DNA from: Klebsormidium nitens
Lineage: Eukaryota > Streptophyta > Klebsormidiophyceae > Klebsormidiales > Klebsormidiaceae
Assembly (NCBI GenBank): GCA_000708835.1
Contig: DF237437.1
Location: 2,628-66,627 of the forward strand
Direction of reading: 5' to 3'
Length of the DNA: 64,000 bases
This document shows, piece after piece, positions 11,481 through 23,490 of this stretch. A program made the translations under genes and the position numbers. The notes under the pieces are model-generated. The model did no database searches, was not told where the DNA came from, and saw only the letters and a list, made by a program, of their open reading frames with translations. Each line of letters starts with the position of its first letter. Positions within the stretch are counted from its first letter, which is position 1.

Positions 11481-12157
11481 TTGCAGGGCGCGTCCTCCAT
11501 GATCAATTTCGACCTACGACGCTGCTGTCAAGAGCTAACATCCCAGGAAAGGCTGCATTGAAACGTCGCCAGACTGGAAGGTGGGTGCAGTGGTGCGCGC
11601 CTTTGGTTTTAATGCAGAAAAAGGTCACAGGGCTTGCAATCACATAAGCATAAGTTGGACCTGTGTGATTCTTGACGTACGCTTACTGTGGGTTGCACCG
11701 CGTGCACGTCATGCATAGGTGCCTCATAGGTGCATCTTTGAAAAGACCTTGCACCAGTGCCATTGGTATGCCATAACGAATATTCTCGCCAATTGAATAA
11801 GCATACCTTCCTCTTTTGTGCAGGGCTTCTTTGATTGCACTGGTGGCGCTCTAGATCATGCTAGAAAGTGCATAAGTGGAATTGGACAATTGGTCAAAGT
11901 AGCAGATGCAGTGCAAAGTAGCTTATTCTGGCCTCTCTGCTCTTAGCACTCGCTTGAATCTCCACACCACTCGCTCTATCTCTAAACAAAGCTCTTCCAA
12001 TGCCTGCCACTGCACAAATGTCGAGTCCCCTTTACACAAACACCGCATAAGACTCAGATCATTGTCTCGTGACGGCGTATCTCTCGCCTGGTGTCTTGAC
12101 AACCTTCGAAGTTACCCACTCAATGCTGGTCAAAAACTCCACCTTGTGAAAGGCACC

Positions 12158-15100
12158 ATGTCGAACCCATCAGCAGCACTTGGACCTAGGGAGCAGGCCA
12201 GTACCAACCCCGTTCTGTCCAGAGATAGCTCCACACAAGCTGCAGCACCTGACGCGATGGGAGGTGCTGAGAGAGTAACTAGGGAGGGGGCCCTTTCTGA
12301 GCGAGCTGAGAGAGTGGTGGCAAGGAGTTCCTCACCTTACTATGCCGGATGGAAAGAAGTAGCCCGGAACCCGTACGACAAGAAATCCAACCCTGAAGGC
12401 TGCATTCAGCTGGGTTTGGCTGAAAACATGGTGAGTCTATCCCTGAGGGCCAGAATTTATCGTACCTTTTATTAGGCTCAAGCTTGTGCTTTTGCTTTTT
12501 TCAAATACGCGTGCGTACCAGAAGAAACGTCACAAACGGGCAGTGATCCTGAGGAGGGCGCTCCATTGCTCTTGGTTTGGAAGACCTGCGTCCCCCTGCT
12601 GTGACCCATCCAGACAGGAGATGACCATTGCTCTGGCGCAGTCTACTGTCAACGCCTTCGATTGGTGTTTTCCAAGAAATGAGCTTCTCGCTCTGATGGT
12701 TCCCTGGCAGATGACTTCAGTAGTGCTTTCTATGGAGGAGACGATGCACTCCGTGAAGCACTAGACCTAGCTCTCAGCACTCAATGTTCCATAATCTTCT
12801 TGGCACTCTTGAACCACAGTTGTCGATTGAAAGCCATGTAAAGCACACCCCCTTAACACCACTGTGAAGGAGTCGGAAGCATAAACCATCTGGTCATCTG
12901 TGCAGTTGTCCGTTGACTTGATTGAGGAGTGGCTCTCAGTGCACCGACTAGACTTCTCAGGCTATCCCGGGGGCCCTGCGAACGTACACGATGATGCACC
13001 ATACCAGTCCAACCACGGCAGCTTGCGCATTCGACAAGTGAGACAATATGTGCATCTGACTTTTCCAGTGTGTCAAGAATCGGCCGACCCTACACATCAG
13101 CAGAAAGTCTGAGGTTGCTTAAACGTTCAACAACTGCACAAACGTACAACAACTGAACAAAACCGTGTTTTTTTTGCAAGAATAGAAATGAAATGCCGCT
13201 CGGGGCTCTGTTGAAACTTGAAACATCGAATGCTGGGCACGGAAGTCGAAATAAACATTGAGATCTCTAGGTGACGCAATTGCTCTCTACACGAAGTTCT
13301 CTCTTGCTAACATTCACGATGCAAGACCCTTCGAACAGATAAATACACACGGGACCCAATCTGAAAAGCCTTCGGAATCAAATAAAGATGCCATAGAAGT
13401 ATGCCTCATGGTCCCCCCACCCTTGCTCGCAGGCGTTTGCTAAGTTCATGCAAAAAGCTCTGCAACTGCGAACGCCCCTTGAACCGGAGCACGTCCTCGT
13501 GGGGGGAGGCTGCTCGGGTCTCATCGAAATCCTCGCCTTCTCTCTAGCGGACCCGGGGCAGGGCTTCTTGCATCCCAGCCCCATCTACCCGGGGTGAGCC
13601 GTCGAGGTTTTCACCCTTCCGACTCATACTTCTCCAAGAGTCTGGCTTCTCATAGGTGAAAACGAGATTGTGAAAGTTGCTCGGCTTGACCCCTGTGCCG
13701 ATTGCAGAGGCACGAAGCGAATTTTGAAACGAAAGTCCGCACAACCAGCAGCTTTCGTGGTCAACTTTTGCATTTTCTCTCTCTAGAAGCATCTGAGCAG
13801 GAGTCTGGATGTTTGGGGAGCTCCTGGTTTTGTAAGAGCTTCTTTGGAGAATAGGTGGTGATCTTCAAAAGCCGTCGGCTGCTTGACCGCTTCTAACACC
13901 GCCTCCCTAATCGCGGACCACTTTGCAATGCTACGCTTCACCTGCAGTCCGACGAGGCGCTGGACGTTTTCAAATATAAAGGCACAGTCTTTCGAACGTT
14001 TGAAAACTTTCCTTTTCGTCTTCTGATTGGACGCTTCTGATGGACGCTGCTGAACAAAAATGACTTCCACTTTCTATACCATCCACTTTCGTGGCAGCAA
14101 GGCATGCCCAACCTGACAGGCTGCTCGCATCAACAATTCGAGTCTTTATGGCCGGCATCCGAACCGCATCTTTTTCTCTTCAGCTTCGAGACCGACACCC
14201 TCGTCCGTGCCGGAACGCCTCTCTTGCTCGTCCCGGGGAAGAGCGCCGACCACTTCGCCGTCACCCGAGATGACCTTGAAGCGGCTGTTGCCGAGCATTC
14301 CGCCCGGGGACTGGTGCCCCGAGCGCTTCTCCTAGCCTCGCCCAACAACCCCCTCGGAACCACTTACACCCACGAACAGCTCTCCTCCTACCTCGCGTTT
14401 TGCAAAGCCCGCTCCCTCCACGTCATCTCTGACGAGATCTACGCCGCGTCGGTGTTCGGGCCCCCGGCGTTCGTCAGCATGCTGACGGTCGTCGAGGAGT
14501 CGGACAAAGAAACGCGCGAGTTCGCGCGCGAGCACGTCCACGTGCTGTACGGAATCTCGAAAGACCTGGGGCTGCCCGGGTTCCGGCTCGGGGGGATGTA
14601 CACGCGGAACGCGCGGCTGGCGGAGGCGACGTCGGCGCAGCTGCGCTTCTGCTCGGCGTCCAGCGTCACGCAGCGGCTGGTGACGTCACTCCTGGAGGAC
14701 GAGGCGTTCCTGGACTACTTCTTCGAGGTGAGAGCGCCGATGGCTTCGTCGTGGACGGTTTCGTTTTGAACGTGGCCTTCACGATCCGCTCCAGTCAGCT
14801 ATGCTTTTCGAATGTGTGACGATAAGAAGGGAAAGGAAACGACAAGACGGACGCCTCCTGATACGAACCAGATAAGAAAATGGCCGTCTCGAGAGAGATG
14901 CAAGTTCTCAATCATGTCTCCGATCGAAGCCTTTTGGCACTGTGGCGATACGCGTTGACGGTTCTTGAGTCCTTGTGTGCAGCCCAAAACCCAAACCCTG
15001 CAAGCGCTCTACCCCATTGACCTGCAGTATCTGCTGCCGCCTTCGGCCTTCTCACCTGACAGGAACTTGGTTTAACTGAGGGTTTTCAGATTCTCGTCGG

Positions 15101-15606
15101 GTTCTCGTTTTCGTAGATGGATTCCAGTCGAGCTCATTCGGTTATGCTCAGCTTTCACCGATTAAGTTTAGTGGAAAGACTTGTCATTTCTCGTTCATCT
15201 TGGAGCTGGAAGGGTGCGCTGCCGATTTGGACTTCTCTGCTCAAACAAGCAGACTAAAGGCGTGACTATGTTTCTGCAGGAGAATCGTACTCGTCTTCGA
15301 CGCCGGCAGCACCTTCTCGTTACCGGCTTCGCCGAAGCGGGAATCCAGACCGTCCCAGCAAACTCCGGCCTGTTTGTATTTGCAAACTTTCGGCCCTTCT
15401 TAGAAACTCTGGACGAGGAAGGCGAGTTCGCGTTCTACATGGAATTGCTGAAAGAGATCAGGATAAACGCCAACCCGGGCGTTGCATGTCGGTCACCCGA
15501 GCCGGGCTGGTTCCGCGTCTGCTTCGCGGCTGCGTCAGACGACGCGCTCGAGGCGGCTGTTCATAGGTTGAAAGACTTTGCAGAAAGGACAAGGCGGAGA
15601 GACTGA
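12158..15606 (+). CDS. ACC-synthase-like PLP aminotransferase (class I/II)
   Basis: Five exons (12158-12430, 12906-13037, 13433-13593, 14184-14727, 15280-15606) give 478 residues, typical of ACC synthases. Landmarks in order are GCIQLGLAENM (about 80-91), YQSNHGSLRIRQAFAKFM, HPSPIYPGFE, SPNNPLGTTY (Asn244 binds PLP), ISDEIYAASVF (Asp272 and Tyr275), and YGISKDLGLPGFRLG with Schiff-base Lys315. The C-terminal WFRVCFAA carries the carboxylate-binding Arg. Family enzymes make ACC, the ethylene precursor, from S-adenosylmethionine, but many ACS-like proteins in algae and animals are plain aminotransferases. The GYPGGPAN / YQSNHG region departs from the usual higher-plant wording, so ACC synthesis is not assured. 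The ATG at 12158 was chosen because upstream in-frame codons add no family sequence. The protein is probably cytosolic, with no targeting signal. Confidence 0.85.
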
Positions 15607-16640
15607 AATGATTGTTGTTGACATTGTCCGAGCCGGACTTCTGATTGTGCAAGCTCCAGTTGTGTCCCGTTGGTACAACATCTGCGCGCGTTCTTTCCAA
15701 GAGTGAATTCTAGCAGTGCATCATCAAGTACTTATGTCAAAGGCGATGTTTATATGTCAGGCTCATGAGTTGCCAGCCTGGCCAACCGATACAGGACGGT
15801 CTGTCAATATGATAACAATCCAGGTTATCGTATGCGTCACCGCCGCCGGCAGGTGATATCATCTACCCGTACGTAGCCGTCATGCAGCATTGGCGGCCTA
15901 CAGACCTATCATCGCATGTAATACCGATAATAGAAGCTAGAATATCGTCATAAATTAAGCCTCACTCAGCACTGAGGATGACAACTTGCCTGATGGCTGC
16001 CATGTTGGCCGGCCGGCCTCGAGCAGGCACTGATGCAGTGCAATTTCAGTCGACTAAATTGAACGAAGAAACGTACGTGCTCATGCAAAGGCATGCATGC
16101 AAGCAGCTGAGCAACTAGCTGCGCCAGTGTGCATCGACTTGAAAACCCTATACATATATATTATGGAGTTCTCAAAACCCTAACACACCTTAGGCTTCAG
16201 GTTGCCACAGCTCGGAGAGGCATGTGCAGCCTGAGCAGATCATCGATCCTGGTAGCTTGAGCAGCAGAGAAAGCTGAGCTGGGGGCGCAGCTTAGCTTAC
16301 CAGATGCCTAATCTTAGCAGGATCTGAGACACTGATACAGTGATAGGACAATCGGATTTGGTTAAGGAATGGGGAGCTCTCTAAGCTAGCTGCTCCAGCT
16401 AGCGTGTCTCCGATTTGACAAGGCGTGTATAGCTGAGAACATGTAAACAGGGCGAAGTTGTAGAGCTGCTCCTTTTTGTCGTTTCGGAGGACTCGCCAGT
16501 TGCATTTTGCTTTCACATCTCTCTTATGGGACAGAAACTTCCAATGCTTCTGCTTGCCGAGCTATAATATCAGGATATGATAGCAAGAGCAATCGGTCAA
16601 CCTGACTGCCTGAGACGAATCCCCAAAGGCAAGAGACAAG
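15607..16640. promoter_or_regulatory. Intergenic/promoter region upstream of the GT31 gene
   Basis: No gene is seen. Two AAAACCCTA telo-box-like elements lie at 16142-16150 and 16174-16182, flanking an AT-rich TATATATT tract (16154-16162) about 480 bp before the GT31 ATG. These may be core promoter and 5' UTR signals. Confidence 0.4.
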
Positions 16641-19600
16641 ATGCGTGCTCGGCGGAGCAGTGAGCCCACTGGCCTGCGGTTGACCACTGCTTTGGTGATG
16701 CTCATGGTTACATGCTTGGCATGCTTCTATGTGGCAGGAAGGTGAGCCAGCCTGGGGTTTTGCATTGATGTGGAAAGTTGCAGAGTTTTTCAAAGCAGTT
16801 TCCGTGGTTTCAAAAGGGTTGCTGAGCGGTTAGCAGGACTTAATTGCCCTTAGTAAATGACCCTTAGCTGGAAAAGCATCAATTATGGTGGTGGCATTGA
16901 TAGTGGACAAAAGCTGCTGATCAGATGCTGATCCTTGCCCTCTGTGTGAAGGGAGTTTCATGAAGAAGTCCTCCTGACGGATCTGCGTAAAAGGTACTCG
17001 ATTTTCAGCATCATCTGATTGATGGCACATCGTGAGATCTCACAACAATCGGTTATCATGGGAAAGTGTCCCCTCAAAAGGATATGTATAAGAAAGCCGG
17101 GTTGTGCAGGTTGTTCCAAGATGCGCGTCTCAGAGAACAGCTCATGCAGTTGCAAGCGCAAAAGTCCGAGGTGAGGGACGCCGGAAGATCTAGTGGCTTC
17201 TCCTTGTTGATCAAAGTTGGCCCTTCTGTCCTGCCTTCAGTGTTGTGCACATCTAATCTCAGTCAAACAAGAGATTTGTCTGTTTCAAGGCAAGCGGGCC
17301 TGAGCATCGTTATATAGAGACTTCTTTTCCTTCTTTCAGGTCAATCTATATCAGGAGTGCCACGAATTGCATCTTTACTCTGATGCAATACTTCAATTTC
17401 AAACTTTGACGCCTGACTAGGTTTCACATCACAGTAGACAAGCAGAGTTTCTAAAACGCAAACCATTGTCCTCATCAATTGATGCAGACAAGCAACGCTA
17501 CACCTCGGCAGGGGACCGAGCAACTCTTGGAGTACAGGTACAGTCCCTACGCTTCGTCCCTCTTCCACCCTCACTTTAGCACCAGCTGCCAGCGTCTTCC
17601 AAAAACCAAACTCATATTCTCGCTTGAGAGCTACATGACCATACCTTTGATTCCAAAATCTACACTGTTCCTACAAGCTCAAAACTCTCTTCCGCCCTCT
17701 TTCTTGCTTGCCCACTCCCTATCAGGGAACAGAAGAAGCGTATTGCTGAGTTGGAAATGGAGTTGGCGGCAGCCCGAGCTACGGGCTTCCACCCTGACTT
17801 CCGACTTGCAAACGCCAGCGAGACTGGGGGCCGGAGAGCCCTTGTAGTAGTGGGGATAAACACAGGATTCGGGCAAAGATCACGGCGGGACAGCATACGG
17901 AACGTCTGGATGCCCACAGGTGGGAGCTCTGTCTGATCTTTTACGCGTGCGTACTTTACTCGTGTCTGCTTGTACCTGCAAAAGAGCTCCAGGCAAATCC
18001 TGAACGGAATAGTAGCAGGTTTCATGGGACTCAGATGACTGGATGTTTTAGGCTAGTTTCACAGACACGAGAGTGGGAAGCCTCAGCTCGACTGCACTGC
18101 AGCTTCGTTCAGACCTTCTCTGATCCCGAGATACCATCTTGTTTCTCAGAGTATGGACTTGTTTGAAAAGCCGGTTGTCATTCCGTATAATCATCGAGGC
18201 AGCAGCCTGGTCGACACTCTTTTTACTAGACCCAGACAAAGGTGGACAATCATAAAAGCTGATTTATGACATGGTTAATCAACATCGTCGATTAGCAGAG
18301 ATCCACAGATCGTTGAGTGGCAAGGCAGGGTATCCTCCAAATTCAACGAGCTAACCCCGAAATTGGACAAAGCTCTGAGGGTGTTGTTCAAAGCGTCCTC
18401 CTGTGTGCAGGGAAGGCACTGACGCGCTTGGAGGAGAAGGGAATCATCGTCCGGTTTGTCATTGGCCATAGGTGAGGCAGACTTTGCTACTTTTTGGTGT
18501 GCAGTCAGAGGTCCGCACCAGGACAACACACACTGGGATGCTCATGTACGAGGTTTTTATGGCACGAAAAGCCTTTTTCATTTCTTTCCTGTGGGCTAAA
18601 CGGTAATTGCAGTTTTTCAACCAGTGTCAAGTATTTCTGTGCTGATTGGGCAATTTCTGGATCCATCGAGAGTGACAGGCCGCTTTTCCGGAGACGTTTA
18701 CCCATCGGCAGGGTCCACTTGAAAAGGGTAAGAGTAGTTGTACGTTTGCTGTTACGGAGTACGTCACTCAGCCCGACTGGGTATCCGGCGTCGGACAGGT
18801 CCGCAGTAGAGTTGGACGTCTGCGCATACCGGTGGAGCGGTCAAACAAGGTGGCTTTCGAGAAGGCGAAACAATAGACTCATCATTTTGGAAGTATGGCG
18901 GACGTACTGGAGTCGGAACGCCTCACTCGTCGTCCCCGGTGTGGCTACGTTAGGGGCCACCTTTGATCATTAAGGAGGACTACGAGATGACTGTTCGATT
19001 GCCCTATCTGGCAATCGAAGGGCCAGTCTGACCAGAACCGCCGACGATTCTAACACAAGAGCACATTGAGATCGTCCCTTTTGTCCCCTCGCAGTCCAAT
19101 CGGGGCTTCGTATGTCGTCGTTATCAAGAACGATCACTAGAGGTTTCATATCGCCCCCCCGCAGCACCGACTGCGTGACAGCTTGGACGATCAAAACTTT
19201 TAAAAAAAGTGCTTACATTTGCCTCTTCTTTACTTGCCCGCAGTCCACTTTCACGACCTAGTCTCAAACACAAGTGGTGTCTTCCTTCGTTCCGCAGTGC
19301 TAACCAGGGCGACATCTTGGACCGACAGGTCGAGATGGTACAGACTGCTTCCTCACCTTTCGCTTTTCGCTTTCCACTCATCAAAATTTAGTTCCGCCAT
19401 GCGCAAACTAGAGCGGTCTGTCTTTCGTCCCCCAGCGCCAACCAGGGTGACAGCTTGGACCGGCAAGTCGAAGAGGAGAACCGGGAGACGCAGGACTTCA
19501 TGATACTGGACCACGTGGAGGGCTACGACGAGCTGCCAATAAAAACGCAGATCTACTTCCGGACCGCCATCCAGACGTGGGACGCCAACTTCTACTTCAA

Positions 19601-20881
19601 AGTGGACGATGACGTCTTCATCAGCTTGGGTAAGCGGCGAAGGGATATATGCCGTAGAGCTCTAGTGTCTTCCGTAAGTGGGGAAGAAACGGTAGGGCCT
19701 TGACCTACAGCTTGCTGCGTGCCACACGTGGTTTCCGAACCTCCAGGGATGAAACCTCTTTTGAGGTACCTCAAACCCAGCCGAGCAAAAGGAGTGACGA
19801 CTAAGGCAGGATGCCTCGTTTTTTTACGGCTGCTCAAGGGTTGTCGATGCGCGCACCCTTCGAGATGTGTACGTTAGCAGCTGACTCGTCGGTGCCTTCA
19901 CCAGAAAGGCTCTCTCTCTTTCAGGATCGGCCCTCTTACTCGATCCTGGCCCCCTGGCCCCCCCGACACTTTGAAAACAAACACTTGGCTTTAACCTGTC
20001 CCGTTGTTAACAACGTGCCCGTATTCTCCCGCAGACGAGCTGGGGTCGATGCTGGCGACGCACGCGGCGAAGCCCAACGTGTACGTGGGGTGCATGAAAA
20101 GCGGGGAGATCTTTACGGAGCCGTCGCAAAAGTGGCACGAGCCCGAGTGGTGGAAATTCGGGGACTCCAAGACCTACTTCCGGCATGCGACGGGGCAGGT
20201 CTATGGGATCACCAAGAACGTCGCGTACTACATCTCTATAAACAGGTGAACTTGTGCGCTTGTTTTGTTGCAACTGCAGTTGACATGTTGGGTTAAAGCA
20301 AGAATGGAGGCTTTTACGGTGGATGCTGCGCGCTGTAACAGATTGCCGAGCTTCTTGTTTCAGGGGCCGGAACTCGATCGGCCACTGGAAGTTTGAGCGA
20401 ATGATGAGGAAATCCGCTCAGGTCTTCTGAGTCTCACTAATTAGAGTGAACGCACATCATTCATGACTTTTTTGCACCGAAGTCAGATCAACCGCTCCTC
20501 TCTTCACGAAGTGGAAGCGAAATAGAAGAAGAAGGGACTCGGGCCTGCAGGAATCAGTACCGCTATCTTCGATTGTGTACTTCACAAAAAACCTCCACTA
20601 GTCCTTCTTGACAGAGCATCTCTTCTTGCAGGCCAATGCTCCACAAGTACCGGAACGAGGACGTTTCTTTGGGGTCCTGGATGATCGGTCTAGATGTCGA
20701 GTACATAGATGATCGACGGCTGTGCTGCGGCAGTCCCCCGTCGACTGAGTGTCAGACTTACAAAGCTGCAGATAAGCCGTGTATAGCCTCCTTTGATTGG
20801 GCGTGCAGTGGGCTGTGCGAACCTGTTCAAAGAATGAGGCTTGTAGCAGATGTGTGCGCAAATAAACAGTCTTGGGAATAA
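16641..20881 (+). CDS. GT31 beta-1,3-galactosyltransferase, plant type
   Basis: Eight exons (16641-16741, 17110-17170, 17488-17537, 17726-17919, 18411-18471, 19436-19629, 20035-20245, 20632-20881) give 373 residues. This is a type II Golgi protein: a short basic N-terminus, a signal anchor at about 14-33 and a short coiled stem. The catalytic part starts with ALVVVGINTGFGQRSRRDSI, followed by DFMILDHVEGYDELPIKT, the metal/UDP site FKVDDDVF (Asp213-215), VYVGCMKSG, YFRHATGQVYGITKNVA and NEDVSLGSWMIGLDVEYIDD. The C-terminal CCGSPPS and CIASFDWACSGLCEPVQRM match plant B3GALT proteins. It likely adds beta-1,3-galactose to glycans of arabinogalactan or N-linked type. Acceptor specificity is not readable, and there is no separate galectin domain. 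Three very short exons sit in the stem. Intron 5 holds copies of the exon 6 edge. Confidence 0.93.
19150..19340 (+). repeat. Two degenerate copies of the GT31 exon 6 5' edge
   Basis: Acceptor-like CGCAG sites at 19164 and 19297 precede the true one (19435) by 133 and 138 bp. The nearer copy would read SANQGDILDRQVE against the real SANQGDSLDRQVE, then runs to a stop. The farther copy keeps only CGTGACAGCTTGGAC. Both have pyrimidine tracts and intact AG dinucleotides. Confidence 0.8.
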
Positions 20882-22437
20882 GTAATACCACTAACCACTT
20901 AATCACTCCCCCCATTTATATTAATCACAGCCGCGTGAGTTCGTTCCGACATGATGGCAACGGTTGTCCATATGTAACACTAATTCCGGTACCGGTATAT
21001 CCACGACCGGATGTACGTGCCGCCCATATGCTCTTCTCTAGCGCTGGACCGTCGTACGGTCCTGTATTGCAAGTTGCCATCATATACAAAGCTGGGGCCG
21101 GGGGCCGCGGCCCACAATTATTCAAAGCTTAATAATGCATGCACTTGGGATTAAGTCCTCGAATTGAATCGGCTGCGCAACGCACTGCACGTTGACTGCG
21201 TGCAATTGTGACGTTTGTGAATCGATCCGATCAGAGCTGTATATATCATTGTTAGTACGTCGTGAGTCATCGATCAGTTAACTTCATCTGATCGATGATC
21301 GACGACGTACGCAGTGGATCTACGATCGGACGTATAGTATTGCATACACATGCCGCCATGTACAATGCATGATTCATCAACAGTTGTCTCTAGAGCTCTC
21401 AGGCTGTCGCCCTAGCCGCGCGGTCGCGTGCAGTCGGACCGGGCGTATACTCATCTGAGTCAGTGTGTTGTGCGCACATGACTGGCATCATGACTTGCAT
21501 CCGTTTCAATATCAATGTCCGACTAATCTATCATCAATTCTCATGAACAGGCACCGTCCACCAGCGCGCGGCAAAATAACAATTCCGACAATGCAGCGCG
21601 AATCAATGAGGCGGCTGCCAGGAGAGATGTAGCACAATAGACTGGGTCACTACCTCGAACATGCTGGGGTGGTCGAATTTAAGTTGCGAGCTGCAAAACT
21701 GGTCGGCAGTTTACGAGTCATAATGCTGCCTCCCAAACCGGCCTACAAAAGCTGAACTGAGCTCTTCAATGTAAGGAGTCAAGGATGTCTATCCCTTGCA
21801 ATTGAAGTCAATCGTACTTTACAAAAGTCTCAGTCTGCCAGGAGGCTATCATTCATCTCCTGATTGCAAAATCACCTCTGTCTTAATTCCTAGTACGCTT
21901 TTGAAGTCTTTCAACAGCAAGTCTGGGATCTTGACTTGCCATTGAGGTACGTTCCTGCAAGAGGTCGACGGTACAAGGAGAGAGACTCAGATATGATTAA
22001 TGCGTGAACGGACAAGAGATCGCAATACAAACGAATTGGAAACGATTTCATCGTAGCCAGATTCGATCGAAAGTATGCAGACAGATGACAGCCAAAACAA
22101 GGATGAATATGGTGATTCAATCCCGCCAATCACAGATTTATCTCGCTTGTGATCTCTACAACACAAATTGAGAGCATTGAACAATCTTAAGTATGCCACT
22201 TGGACACCCACCACGGAGCAGCATGCATGGAGACCAGCTTGTACGCAACAATGCAGTACCAACGCAAAACTGAGGGCGAAGACTCACCGTCATCAATTAA
22301 TGTCGGCCATGCTTGGGCAAGACCCGGTTTGTGCCAGTTTTGGAGGTGCATAGATTGTTGGATTGTCCCTTTTTGACAACTGTTTTCCCAAGCCCAGCCA
22401 TGCCACTCTGGATCAGGAGCTGAAGCTTGGGCCTTGG
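20882..22437. other. Intergenic region, no gene seen
   Basis: This is convergent between GT31 and the formiminotransferase-like gene. It has scattered short palindromic motifs rich in CGATCG and GTACGT, but no coding potential, long repeat or mobile-element ends that I can recognise. Confidence 0.6.
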
Positions 22438-23490
22438 CTAGGTCGAGCTGCTCTTTTTCCTGACGCTAGCCAAAATGGTGTCAGGATCTAACCCAGTTGA
22501 GTAACCCTGCTTGACCTGGATCCCCTTCTGCGATGCCTTCTCTTCTACAGATTGTTGCACCATAGCTGGGGACGCCAGACCCGCGTCTAACAGATTGCAC
22601 GCAATCTCCATCACCCCGGGAGAATGGGGCAAAGCCATAGCTTGTACTTTAGGAAGGCCCCCACCCCTCTGGCTAACTGTTCGTGCTATCCAGCGCGCAG
22701 TCTCCATGTCCTCGCTAACAATCGGAACATTGTAATTCACAACCCAAGGAGTGGCGCCCACACAGACCACCCCGCTTTTGTCAAACCCATCTGAGGAGCC
22801 ATAATCATATGCCGGCAGCTGTGAAAGGAGAACTGGAGGGGAAGCTGAATCTGGGGAAAGGGAATGAACGGGGTGCAAATGATTGGGTGGTGGTATTTCA
22901 GAATCTTGTACAGATGGCGACAGCGCCCCACTCCACACCCCGTCTTTGGCCCCACGGAAGTATCCCAACGCTCGTCTCAGATCTGCAAGCGGTCTTGCGT
23001 CTTTCTGCGCAGCACCATAAAGATACACGGAAACGCCACAAGCAGAGCCCAATCGCTCTGCAAAGCGAACTGCGGTGGTCGCAGCTAGGTCCAGATCAGA
23101 AGCGCCTTTCAGAGGATGAAAAACTATGTGGTCTACGGCTCCAGTCCTTGGATGCGTTACTTTGACGTGCTTTCTCAGATCAATCTCCTGTAGGCTTTTG
23201 GTGGTCAATGACAAAACTGCATTGGTTAGAGCTGGAATTGTGCCAGCCAACGTGAATCCTGTGCGGTGGTACTTCTCATCTTGGAAGATGTGGCAGAGCA
23301 AACAATCAGGAAGGGCGCTCTCTGCAACTTTTGACAGGCGCTCAAGCAGTGCTATATCCCTTCCCTCAGAGACATAGACATTGGCCGCCAGAAGTGGTGG
23401 TGTGTTCCGCATTCTGGCCGATGCAGAAAAGCCTTGGCAAAACGCTGAAGTAGGGACGCATGTCTGAAACCTCCGGCACAAATGCAGCAT
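22438..23490 (-). CDS. Formiminotransferase-domain protein (At2g20830-like)
   Basis: A single exon of 350 codons. After about 30 residues that could be an organelle-targeting extension, the chain follows the glutamate formiminotransferase N-subdomain: NVYVSEGRDIALLERLSKVA, FQDEKYHRTGFTLAG, then HPRTGAVDHIVFHPL (His113, equivalent to the catalytic His of FTCD in HPRMGALD), VSVYLYGAAQKDARPLADLR and RALGYFRG. The C-subdomain shows VGATPWVVNYNVPI and QRGGGLPKVQAMALPHSPG. The cyclodeaminase domain of animal FTCD is absent, as in the plant homologue At2g20830. Family members bind folate and transfer a formimino group to tetrahydrofolate; the plant role is poorly known. The gene is intronless among intron-rich neighbours, so retroposition or simple intron loss is possible. 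The gene upstream (24219) is divergent. Confidence 0.88.
   Translation of the reverse strand: MLHLCRRFQTCVPTSAFCQGFSASARMRNTPPLLAANVYVSEGRDIALLERLSKVAESALPDCLLCHIFQDEKYHRTGFTLAGTIPALTNAVLSLTTKSLQEIDLRKHVKVTHPRTGAVDHIVFHPLKGASDLDLAATTAVRFAERLGSACGVSVYLYGAAQKDARPLADLRRALGYFRGAKDGVWSGALSPSVQDSEIPPPNHLHPVHSLSPDSASPPVLLSQLPAYDYGSSDGFDKSGVVCVGATPWVVNYNVPIVSEDMETARWIARTVSQRGGGLPKVQAMALPHSPGVMEIACNLLDAGLASPAMVQQSVEEKASQKGIQVKQGYSTGLDPDTILASVRKKSSST

Larger units (their letters stand above)
11093..12157. promoter_or_regulatory. Divergent promoter region of eL6 and the ACC-synthase-like gene
   Basis: About 1.06 kb separates the two start codons. It holds a perfect 28-bp palindrome (11453-11480) and an AACCCTAAA element (11374-11382) resembling the plant telo-box found in ribosomal-protein promoters. 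An open frame extends upstream of the ACS start to 11906, but family alignment does not need it. Confidence 0.5.

Noticed and set aside
21045-21061. Short palindrome GGACCGT-CGT-ACGGTCC as a regulatory site
   Set aside because: Seven-base arms in a region rich in such motifs. Not distinguishable from chance.
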